This document shows positions 1 through 6,904 of a stretch of 36,801 nucleotides of DNA, in pieces. The stretch is from Bacteroidales bacterium. Its GTDB lineage: Bacteria > Bacteroidota > Bacteroidia > Bacteroidales > Muribaculaceae. Where the stretch lies: contig SFGS01000015.1 in the NCBI GenBank assembly GCA_004557565.1, positions 1 through 36,801 of the forward strand, given 5' to 3'. The first letter of the stretch is position 1. Every line of letters begins with the position of its first letter. A program made the translations under genes and the position numbers. The notes beneath the pieces were generated by a model. That model did no database searches. It saw nothing but the letters and a program-made list of their open reading frames with translations, and was not told where the DNA came from.

Positions 1-137
1 AATTTTGTTTGTCTTTTAATGAGTGATAGCGAGCTATTACGAATTAAAAACAAGCAAAAGGCATCTTATAAAAACCGAAAGACCGCAAGAAGTAATCTAT
101 AAATTCCTTACACGGCCTAATGACCGATTTGGGTTTA
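1..137. repeat. MITE-like repeat, copy 1 (cut by window edge)
   Basis: This stretch is the reverse complement of 14143-14280, with only scattered differences, so it is a second copy of the 193-bp element at 14141-14333 in the opposite orientation. The terminal motif CTAATGACCGATTTGGG lies near 117-133. The other terminus would lie left of base 1. The stop codon of the neighbouring minus-strand ATPase gene (135-137) falls in the last bases of the repeat, so the element sits right against that gene. Confidence 0.75.
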
Positions 138-824
138 CTCGCACTCCGATTTCACGAAATGGTGGTGCGCCACACACTCATGGATTTTGCCTCTTGCCAC
201 TATGATATGGCGGTTTGCCATACCCGAAATCACACTCATTTCGTGGCTCACCAGTATGATGGTGGTGGTGGCTGCGAGCGTTTCCACTATTTGATAGAGG
301 TGCGCCTCAAATTGCTTGTCGATGTAGCTCAATGGCTCGTCGAGCACCAGCACTGAGGGTTTAGAGATGATGGCGCGTCCAAGCAATGCGCGCTGGAGTT
401 GTCCACCAGAAAGTTTGCCGATGGCGTGGCTGCGCACCTCGTCGAGCCGCACCAGTTTGATGGTGTCGTCCACCAGTTGCCTATCCTCTGCCGTGGTACG
501 GCGAAATGGGCTGGTCATCAGCCCAGATGCTATCACTTCTTCCACGGTGATGGGAAATTGGCTGTCAATGGCGTTTTTCTGGGGCAGATAGCCGAATTTC
601 AGCCTTTCCACCTGTTTGTCGCTCTCAAAGTAGAGCACGCTGCCCTTAGTGGGTTTGAGCAGATGCAATATCAGGCGGAGAATGGTGGTTTTTCCGCCAC
701 CGTTCGGTCCCGTTATTGCCACGAAATCGCCTTCGTTCACGGTGAGATTCACATCTTGAAGCACCATTTTCTCACCAAATGTGTGCCACACGTCGTTTAT
801 CGATATGATACAGGATTTTTCCAT
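135..824 (-). CDS. Metal ABC transporter ATP-binding protein (ZnuC/MntB-like)
   Basis: This is the cytoplasmic ATPase of a zinc/manganese-type ABC importer, 229 aa, normal for the family. All motifs are visible: Walker A GPNGGGKTT (39-47), Q-loop Q82, signature LSGGQ (138-142), Walker B LVLDEP (159-164) and the switch histidine in SHE (H194). It begins 16 nt after the stop of the substrate-binding lipoprotein gene, so the two are almost certainly co-transcribed. The family assignment rests on that partner and on the ZnuC-like sequence. The membrane permease is not in the window. It may lie left of base 1, beyond the repeat that supplies this gene's stop codon. That the repeat inserted here and trimmed the C-terminus is possible, but the length does not require it. 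Zinc versus manganese cannot be decided from sequence. Confidence 0.9.
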   Translation of the reverse strand: MEKSCIISINDVWHTFGEKMVLQDVNLTVNEGDFVAITGPNGGGKTTILRLILHLLKPTKGSVLYFESDKQVERLKFGYLPQKNAIDSQFPITVEEVIASGLMTSPFRRTTAEDRQLVDDTIKLVRLDEVRSHAIGKLSGGQLQRALLGRAIISKPSVLVLDEPLSYIDKQFEAHLYQIVETLAATTTIILVSHEMSVISGMANRHIIVARGKIHECVAHHHFVKSECE

Positions 825-840
825 AGAGAGTGTGTATGCC

Positions 841-1719
841 CTACTTTTGCTTTACTGGTGGAGCCAACGCGTCCACTATTTTTGTCAATTCTTCGTCAAG
901 ATGCTTGCTCATGGGATTGATGGTCACTTTCTTCACATCAAGTCCTTTGAGCAGTTCGCTGGCTTGGCGACTGTCGATTTGAGGTTGGAGAAACAGCACC
1001 TCTGCGCCACTTTTGCGTGCCATGTCGATGCGCGCACGCAAATCACCCACGGTGGGCTCTTTGCCATTGTCGAGCGACACTTGGCGCAAATCGTAGTCGC
1101 GCGCAAAATAGCTCAACGTGGGGTGCCACACTAAAAATGCGCTGTCGGGCACCGATTTCAGTCGGGCAGCAAACTCCATGTCCATCTGGCCAAGCTGCGC
1201 TTGCAGTGCATTGTATCGCTTGGTGAAGTATTTCTTCCACTTCGGGTAAAGCTCCACCAACTCGGCATACATGTTGGCGGCAATGATTTTCGCATTGCAC
1301 ACCGACACCCACACATGCGGATCCACATCGCCCTCGTCGGCATCGTGACCGTCGATAAAGTTCACGCCTTTCGAGGTGTTGATAATGGGCAAGTTGGGGT
1401 TGTTGCTTCTCACCTTTGTAAGTATGGCAAGTTCGTAGCCGATGGTACCCATCGTGAAGTAGGCATCGCTGCGCTCTATCGCCATCATCATGTTCATGCC
1501 GGGTTCGTAGGTTTCGGGGTTGCTCTCGTCGTCGAGCAGGCACACCACATTCACCTTCGAGCCAGCAATGGCCTCAAGCAGATAGTGCTGCGGCTGAATG
1601 CTCACCACCACCGACGGCTTGCCTTTTCGGACAGAGCTACACCCCACCCCCACCTGACCGACCACCACAAGGGCAATCATCGCCAGTGTCAAAACAGTAT
1701 ATCTTATCGTTTTTCTCAA
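841..1719 (-). CDS. Metal ABC transporter substrate-binding lipoprotein (ZnuA-like)
   Basis: This is a cluster 9/A-1 metal-binding protein, 292 aa, that captures Zn2+ or Mn2+ outside the inner membrane for the adjacent ABC ATPase. The N-terminus MRKTIRY is followed by a hydrophobic stretch and a lipobox ending at Cys27 (VGVGC). Family landmarks are NPETYEP (67-73), DPHVW (H135) and WHP (H199). In most ZnuA/MntC proteins the first landmark has His (PHTYEP), a metal ligand; here it is Glu69. The start is probably TTG at 1719: no in-frame ATG lies upstream before a stop, and the first internal ATG (1680) would give a signal peptide without the basic n-region. It follows the GH13 gene by 31 nt on the same strand. 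Confidence 0.88.
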   Translation of the reverse strand: MRKTIRYTVLTLAMIALVVVGQVGVGCSSVRKGKPSVVVSIQPQHYLLEAIAGSKVNVVCLLDDESNPETYEPGMNMMMAIERSDAYFTMGTIGYELAILTKVRSNNPNLPIINTSKGVNFIDGHDADEGDVDPHVWVSVCNAKIIAANMYAELVELYPKWKKYFTKRYNALQAQLGQMDMEFAARLKSVPDSAFLVWHPTLSYFARDYDLRQVSLDNGKEPTVGDLRARIDMARKSGAEVLFLQPQIDSRQASELLKGLDVKKVTINPMSKHLDEELTKIVDALAPPVKQK

Positions 1720-1750
1720 ATCTATATCGCTGTTTTGCTGTTATTCTCAG

Positions 1751-3472
1751 TTATTGCAATTCCACAATCAGTGTGGAGAATGCGTCTAATGTCACTTTTC
1801 CTTTCTTGAAATTAGCCTTGCCTGTGGTGGAAAGCACCTTCTTGGCTTCGCCCTCCACTGTCATGGTTTGCTTCTTGGCTGTGGGGTTGAGTGCCACCAT
1901 CACTTTCTGACCTGCCGCGCTGCGCACATACACCATAGGGTAAACCTGACCGCCCTTCACGTTCAGCAACTTCCAGTCGGCATCGTTGCCAAGTGCTGGA
2001 TTTTCGGCACGGAGTTTGAGCAGGGTGCGCACATAATTGAGCATCGAAGCCTTGTCGACTTCCTGTGTTTCGACGGTGAGTTTGCCGTTTTCCGTGTCCA
2101 CGGGGAAATAGAGTTTCGATGCATCGCTCACGGTCGAGAATCCGGCGTTTGCGCCATTGGTCCACTGCATTGGGGTGCGTGTGCCTGCGCGCTCACGGCT
2201 GCCTTCCTTCGATGGCAAATTCATCTGATATTTCATGCCTATCTCGTCGCCATAGTAGATGAATGGCACGCCTGGCATGGTGAGCGAGAAGGTCATTGTC
2301 ACCTTCAGTTGCTCCGGCGTGTTGCGGCTGCCCACATTCGGGCGTTGGAAGTCGTGGTTGGCTGTAGGAATGGCAATGTAGCCGTCGTTTTTGGTCTTTG
2401 CGTAATTCTCGGCATACACATCGATGAATTTCTCCAGATTACCTTTGCCAGCACGGTCGAAGTAACATTCCTTGTCAGGATTGGGGTTGTTGCCCTGCCA
2501 TGGGGTTCCTTTTGGGAAAAACAAAGTGGAATAGCATTTCTGCCCAATGTGTATCATAAAGTCGATATTGAAGCCGGCAGGAATCGACACCTGTGGGTCG
2601 CACCACTCGCTCACCAGTATGTGGTTAGGATATTTCGCGTCCATCCAAGTGCGCATCTCTGCCCAAAGTGCCTTTATCGCCTTCTTGTCTTTGTCGCCTT
2701 TCACCAGCGATGCCGCCATGTCCACTCTAAAGCCGTCCACACCCTTGTCCATCCAGAATGCCATGATGTTGCGCAATTCTCTGCGCACAGCCTGTGGGCC
2801 GGGTGCGTCGCACGACTGCTCCCATGGGTGATTTGGATCGGGGTTGGCATAGCCATAGTTGAGTGCCGGCTGGCACATATAGTAGTTCTTTTCGTAATAT
2901 TTTGCTCGTGGAGCATCGGCTTCCACCCATTTGCCACGTTTGCTCACGGCTGGGTCGGCTTCGAGTTTGCGCTCGGCGATGATTTTCACTTCCTTTTGTG
3001 GAATTTCGTTGCTCCAGATGTAGTAGTCACTATATCGCATGTCGGTGCCCTGTGCCGATTCCTTAAACCACTGGCACTGGTCGCTGGAGTGGCCAGCCAC
3101 AAGGTCGAGCAGCACGCGAATGCCGCGCTTGTGTGCTTCGTCGATAAGTTTCACCAAGTCGGTGTTGGTGCCGAATCGTGGGTCCACCTTGTAGAAGTCG
3201 ATGATGTCGTAGCCGCCGTCGAACCACCCCGACACAAACACAGGATTCAGCCAAATCACATTCACGCCAAGCCCCTTGATATAGTCGAGGCGGCTGGTGA
3301 TGCCTGGAATGTCGCCAATGCCGTCGCCGTCGCTGTCTTGATAACTTGAAGGATATATTTGATACGCCACCGCTTTGCTGAGCCATTCAGGTCCCTTATT
3401 GCCAGCAAAACCCATCATCGGCATGGCTGTCAAAGCCATAGCCAACGCCATTTTCTTTACCGAAATCTTCAT
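1751..3472 (-). CDS. Secreted GH13 alpha-glucosidase/alpha-amylase family protein
   Basis: This 573-aa protein hydrolyses or rearranges alpha-glucosidic bonds of malto- or isomalto-oligosaccharides, probably outside the cytoplasm. An N-terminal signal peptide (about 1-23) precedes a GH13 (beta/alpha)8 barrel. Visible are the calcium-binding loop DSDGDGIGD (46-54), region I-like LLDLVAGHSS with H128, the nucleophile D251 in GFRVDMA, acid/base E289 in VSEW, and transition-state stabiliser D374 in ANHD. The all-beta C-domain runs to the end. The calcium loop and NHD context resemble oligo-1,6-glucosidase or trehalose synthase-type members rather than classical alpha-amylase. No SusC/SusD genes are nearby. 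It is first in a run with the two metal-importer genes, 31 nt ahead of the lipoprotein gene, which may be read-through rather than a functional link. Confidence 0.9.
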   Translation of the reverse strand: MKISVKKMALAMALTAMPMMGFAGNKGPEWLSKAVAYQIYPSSYQDSDGDGIGDIPGITSRLDYIKGLGVNVIWLNPVFVSGWFDGGYDIIDFYKVDPRFGTNTDLVKLIDEAHKRGIRVLLDLVAGHSSDQCQWFKESAQGTDMRYSDYYIWSNEIPQKEVKIIAERKLEADPAVSKRGKWVEADAPRAKYYEKNYYMCQPALNYGYANPDPNHPWEQSCDAPGPQAVRRELRNIMAFWMDKGVDGFRVDMAASLVKGDKDKKAIKALWAEMRTWMDAKYPNHILVSEWCDPQVSIPAGFNIDFMIHIGQKCYSTLFFPKGTPWQGNNPNPDKECYFDRAGKGNLEKFIDVYAENYAKTKNDGYIAIPTANHDFQRPNVGSRNTPEQLKVTMTFSLTMPGVPFIYYGDEIGMKYQMNLPSKEGSRERAGTRTPMQWTNGANAGFSTVSDASKLYFPVDTENGKLTVETQEVDKASMLNYVRTLLKLRAENPALGNDADWKLLNVKGGQVYPMVYVRSAAGQKVMVALNPTAKKQTMTVEGEAKKVLSTTGKANFKKGKVTLDAFSTLIVELQ

Positions 3473-3518
3473 TTCTTACAAATACTGTTTAGTTATTAGT
3501 TAATAGTCTTGAATTCCC

Positions 3519-3538
3519 ATCCGCCTCATTTTGCGGAT
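3519..3538 (-). promoter_or_regulatory. Hairpin in 5' leader of GH13 gene
   Basis: ATCCGC (3519-3524) and GCGGAT (3533-3538) form a short perfect stem with an 8-nt loop, lying between the putative -7 box and the start codon of the GH13 gene. Its role is unknown. Confidence 0.3.
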
Positions 3539-3554
3539 TCGGTGAATGGTCACA

Positions 3555-3562
3555 CAAAGTTA
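3555..3562 (-). promoter_or_regulatory. Putative -7 box for GH13/metal-importer genes
   Basis: On the minus strand this reads TAACTTTG, matching the Bacteroidota -7 consensus TAnnTTTG. It lies 82 nt upstream of the GH13 start codon. No good TTG is found at the expected -33 distance. Confidence 0.4.
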
Positions 3563-3656
3563 ATAAAAATCACCCAAACCCCCACACCCAATCACATCAA
3601 ATCCTATGGCGAAAAGTTAAATATTACCAACATCCGCCAAAAGCAGAGCCATGAAA

Positions 3657-3687
3657 TTGGTGGTTAGCGGTTTTTGCTATAACTTTG
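3657..3687 (+). promoter_or_regulatory. Promoter of glyQS-FKBP operon
   Basis: TTG at 3657-3659, a 20-nt spacer and TAACTTTG at 3680-3687 match the Bacteroidota sigma factor consensus well. The start codon lies about 100 nt downstream. The rest of the 313-nt gap between the divergent GH13 and glyQS genes holds nothing else recognisable. Confidence 0.7.
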
Positions 3688-3785
3688 CGAGTTAATAGCG
3701 GCATTGTGCCGTTATCACAACTAACATATTACTCTGTTTAGCCCGGCTACCCGGGTCCGGCAACAAAACAAATTCTAAAAACATT

Positions 3786-5330
3786 ATGGCAAAACAAGAA
3801 GACGTTTTCAAAAAAATTGTATCACACGCTAAAGAGTACGGTTTCGTGTTCCCTTCAAGTGAAATCTACGATGGCCTCGGTGCTGTTTACGACTATGGCC
3901 AAAACGGTGTGGAGATGAAAAACAACATTAAGCGCTATTGGTGGGAAGCTATGACCCTGCTCCACGAAAACATTGTGGGCATCGACTCGGCTATCTTCAT
4001 GCACCCCACTATCTGGAAGGCAAGCGGACACGTTGACGCTTTCAACGACCCTTTGATCGACAACCGCGACTCGAAAAAACGCTACCGCGCTGATGTGCTG
4101 ATTGAAGACGAAATCGCAAAATTCGACGATAAAATCAACAAGGAAGTGGCTAAGGCTGCTAAGCGTTTCGGCGAAAGTTTCGACGAAGCCATGTTCCGTC
4201 AAACCAACCCTCGCGTGCTTGAGCATCAAAGCAAGCGCGACGAATTGCACCAGCGCTACAGCGATGCAATGAACGCCAACGACCTGAAGGAACTTCGCCA
4301 AATCATCGAGGATTACGGTATCGTTGACCCAATTTCTGGCACTAAGAACTGGACCGACGTGCGTCAGTTCAACCTCATGTTCAAGACTCAGATGGGTTCA
4401 AGCGCCGATTCCACTATGGACGTTTACCTCCGCCCCGAAACTGCGCAAGGTATCTTTGTCAACTTCCTCAACGTGCAAAAGACTGGCCGTATGCGTATTC
4501 CTTTCGGTATCGCTCAAATCGGCAAGGCTTTCCGCAACGAGATTGTGGCTCGCCAATTCATTTTCCGTATGCGTGAATTTGAGCAGATGGAAATGCAATT
4601 CTTCGTGCGTCCTGGCGATGAACTCGAATGGTTCAAGAAGTGGAAGGAAGCGCGCCTGAAATGGCACAAGGCTCTGGGCATGGGCGACGAGAAGTATCGC
4701 TTCCACGACCACGAGAAACTTGCTCACTACGCCAACGCCGCTACCGACATCGAATTCCAGATGCCATTCGGCTTTAAGGAGGTGGAAGGTATTCACAGCC
4801 GCACCGACTTCGACTTGAGCCAACACGAGAAGTTCTCTAAGAAGAAAATCCAATACTTCGACCCTGAACTCAACAAGAGTTACACTCCTTATGTGATCGA
4901 AACCTCTATCGGCGTTGACCGTATGTTCCTTTCTGTGCTTTGCTCAAGCTACGACGAGCAGCAGCTTGAAGGTGGCGACACCCGCGTAGTGCTCCACTTG
5001 CCTAAGGCTTTGGCTCCTGTGAAGTGCGCTATCCTCCCATTGGTGAAGAAGGACGGTCTTCCAGAAAAGGCTCACGAAATCATGAACATCCTGAAGTTCG
5101 ACTTCGCTTGCCGCTACGACGAGAAGGATTCTGTGGGTAAGCGCTACCGCCGCATGGACGCTATCGGCACTCCTTACTGTATCACCGTAGATGGTCAGAC
5201 GCTCGAAGACAACACCGTGACCGTGCGCGACCGCGAAACTATGGAGCAGCAGCGCGTGTCAATCGACGAGCTTCACACTATGATTAGTCGTGAATGTAGC
5301 CTCAACAATTTGTTGAAGAAACTTGTGTAA
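3786..5330 (+). CDS. glyQS: Glycyl-tRNA synthetase, single-chain class II
   Basis: This enzyme charges tRNA-Gly with glycine in the cytoplasm. At 514 aa it is the dimeric alpha2 type (eukaryote/Gram-positive/Bacteroidota form), not the alpha2beta2 GlyQ plus GlyS type. Landmarks are FPSSEIYDG near the N-terminus, WKASGHVDAFNDP (77-89), RPETAQG (216-222), class II motif 2 around GKAFRNEI (246-253) and REFEQME (263-269), and motif 3 GVDR (376-379). The C-terminal anticodon-binding domain begins around residue 405. A strong promoter precedes it. An FKBP-like lipoprotein gene starts 25 nt after its stop and is probably co-transcribed. Confidence 0.97.
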   Translation: MAKQEDVFKKIVSHAKEYGFVFPSSEIYDGLGAVYDYGQNGVEMKNNIKRYWWEAMTLLHENIVGIDSAIFMHPTIWKASGHVDAFNDPLIDNRDSKKRYRADVLIEDEIAKFDDKINKEVAKAAKRFGESFDEAMFRQTNPRVLEHQSKRDELHQRYSDAMNANDLKELRQIIEDYGIVDPISGTKNWTDVRQFNLMFKTQMGSSADSTMDVYLRPETAQGIFVNFLNVQKTGRMRIPFGIAQIGKAFRNEIVARQFIFRMREFEQMEMQFFVRPGDELEWFKKWKEARLKWHKALGMGDEKYRFHDHEKLAHYANAATDIEFQMPFGFKEVEGIHSRTDFDLSQHEKFSKKKIQYFDPELNKSYTPYVIETSIGVDRMFLSVLCSSYDEQQLEGGDTRVVLHLPKALAPVKCAILPLVKKDGLPEKAHEIMNILKFDFACRYDEKDSVGKRYRRMDAIGTPYCITVDGQTLEDNTVTVRDRETMEQQRVSIDELHTMISRECSLNNLLKKLV

Positions 5331-5355
5331 CATCAATTTTTTAACACATCAATAA

Positions 5356-5910
5356 ATGAAGAAATTCCCTTTATTCATAATGCTGGCGTTGCTCATCGGC
5401 GCAGTGCTCACCTCTTGTGTGGACAGCAACAGCGACATCGACACCACTTGGCGCGATGCCAACCTGAAGTTCTACCAAGAGCAGATGCAACTGAAGGACG
5501 CTAACGGCAACCCCTACTACAAGCTGATTGTGGCTCCGTGGGACGCTAACGCCCAAGTGCTGGTGCACTGGTACAACGACCCCGCCAAGACCGCCGAGAA
5601 TCTCTCGCCGCTCTACTCCTCTACGGTCGATGTGAAATATCGCCTCACCATGTACGACGGCACTCCTAAGGATTCTTCGTTCAACTTGACTACGCAGTAC
5701 GGCGACAGCATTTTCCGCACCAAACTCACCACCGTGATCAACGGTTGGCCTATCGCCATCACCAAAATGCACATTGGCGACAGCTGCCGCGTGGTGGTGC
5801 CTCACACCCAAGGCTACGGTATCTACGACTACGGCAATATTAAGGGCTACTCCACTTTGGTGTTCGACATCAAGCTCGTAGGCATCCCCTACTACGAAGC
5901 AAAACCATAA
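5356..5910 (+). CDS. FKBP-type peptidyl-prolyl isomerase-like lipoprotein
   Basis: This is a 184-aa lipoprotein of the FKBP family, probably a periplasmic or outer-membrane folding factor. The signal peptide ends in lipobox LTSC (Cys21). The C-terminal half shows the FKBP pattern: a strand with DGTPKDSS, then a segment like the FKBP V-I-x-G-W helix (TTVINGWPIAITKMHIGD), a conserved bulge (VVVPHTQGYG) and a final strand TLVFDIKLVGI. Several FKBP active-site aromatics cannot be assigned with confidence, so catalytic activity is uncertain. It lies 25 nt downstream of glyQS and is followed by a strong intrinsic terminator, which suggests a two-gene operon. Confidence 0.8.
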   Translation: MKKFPLFIMLALLIGAVLTSCVDSNSDIDTTWRDANLKFYQEQMQLKDANGNPYYKLIVAPWDANAQVLVHWYNDPAKTAENLSPLYSSTVDVKYRLTMYDGTPKDSSFNLTTQYGDSIFRTKLTTVINGWPIAITKMHIGDSCRVVVPHTQGYGIYDYGNIKGYSTLVFDIKLVGIPYYEAKP

Positions 5911-5937
5911 TAGCCACAAAGCTATTACCCCATACAC

Positions 5938-5978
5938 AAAACCGGTGCATCAGCAAAAGCCTGATGCACCGGTTTTTA
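5938..5978 (+). terminator. Intrinsic terminator after glyQS-FKBP operon
   Basis: A perfect 13-bp stem (5941-5953 with 5961-5973, loop CAAAAGC) is flanked by A's on the left and followed by TTTTT. Confidence 0.9.
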
Positions 5979-6000
5979 TTTTCGCATAATTTTTGCATGG

Positions 6001-6260
6001 TAGGGACGCGATACTTCGCGTCCGCGACAAATAACTGATATTCAATATAGTATCACAATTAAGGGCGGACGTGAAGTATCACGTCCCTACCGGATTTGGT
6101 TTTTCGCCGAAGGCGAGTGGTTTTTATGTTTTTTGTTTCGGTGCCCCCAGTATTTATCCACTGAACCTAACGTAGGGACATGCCTTCGGCATGTTTCAAT
6201 GCCACCCACCATCAAGGCATTAATTCCAGAAGGCAAGCAGGCATGTTTCAATGCCCACTC
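6001..6260. repeat. Palindromic intergenic repeats between convergent genes
   Basis: This 363-nt gap carries repeats and no gene. 6001-6025 and 6065-6089 are inverted copies of a 25-nt unit with two mismatches; each unit is itself partly palindromic around GGACG...CGTCC. From 6168 a second repeat begins (TAACGTAGGGACATGCC, then GGCATGTTTCAATG). It recurs partially near 6240 and, reverse-complemented, at 26203-26236. A third copy of the first unit lies near 25904-25925. These are dispersed non-coding repeats; their function is unknown. Confidence 0.75.
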
Positions 6261-6273
6261 GCCATCAAGGCGC

Positions 6274-6837
6274 TCACTTCATCTCCTCGATGCGGAGCTT
6301 CTTAGGCCCGTTCATTGCCACACGCACTTTGGCGGTGAATGATTTGTCGCCACGCTTCCAACTCACCTCAAACCAGTGGTCGGCACCTGCTGGCTTCACG
6401 TCCTTCACCTCGTAGCGAATACGGTTGCCGTCGGCATCGGTGGCTTCCGAGGGTCCACCGTTCATGGCTGTGAGTTGGCTCAGCACCTTATTGGTCACAT
6501 CGCCGCCAATTCGTCGGCTCACATTCGCGCCACGGTTTAGTGCGCGCACATATTCGTCCATCACACGCTGCACAAATGGCTCGGCATCTTTCTCGATATC
6601 CACTTCGGGAGTGAATTTGTGCGGATTTCTAATGCTGTCGGCACGCTTGTCCATAAAGGTGTCGAGGTCGAGCATGTGCTGCGTTTGCACCTCACACACC
6701 GAGTCGGCACGCTTCACCGAGTCGATAGAGTCTTGCTTTGCCTGAGCCGCCTTTTCCTCCGCGCTCTTGCCGCAGCCATTTCCGCCGATGGTGAGTACCG
6801 CCATAGCGGCTGCTATAAAATAAAAACTGCTTTTCAT
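6274..6837 (-). CDS. Small lipoprotein of unknown function
   Basis: This is a 187-aa predicted lipoprotein that I do not recognise. The ATG at 6837 gives a good signal peptide with basic start MKSS, a hydrophobic core and a lipobox-like GNGC ending at Cys22. A longer form beginning 14 codons upstream has no signal-like N-terminus, so the shorter start is preferred. After the lipid anchor comes a charged, probably helical Lys/Ala/Asp-rich segment, then a globular region. The C-terminal part (HWFEVSWKRGDKSFTAKVRV) looks like paired beta strands, as in small NTF2-like or DUF-type lipoproteins, but this is only shape. It follows the M13 peptidase gene by 67 nt on the same strand. Confidence 0.72.
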   Translation of the reverse strand: MKSSFYFIAAAMAVLTIGGNGCGKSAEEKAAQAKQDSIDSVKRADSVCEVQTQHMLDLDTFMDKRADSIRNPHKFTPEVDIEKDAEPFVQRVMDEYVRALNRGANVSRRIGGDVTNKVLSQLTAMNGGPSEATDADGNRIRYEVKDVKPAGADHWFEVSWKRGDKSFTAKVRVAMNGPKKLRIEEMK

Positions 6838-6904
6838 ATTTAAAAAGGGGGACGCACAAATTAGCGCGTCCACCATCATAATTTCTGATTATTAAATGTC
6901 GTTA

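Noticed and set aside
1868..3349. 493-codon open frame opposite the GH13 gene
   Set aside because: It is antisense to a protein with complete catalytic motifs; its His/Val-rich composition is typical of an antisense shadow.
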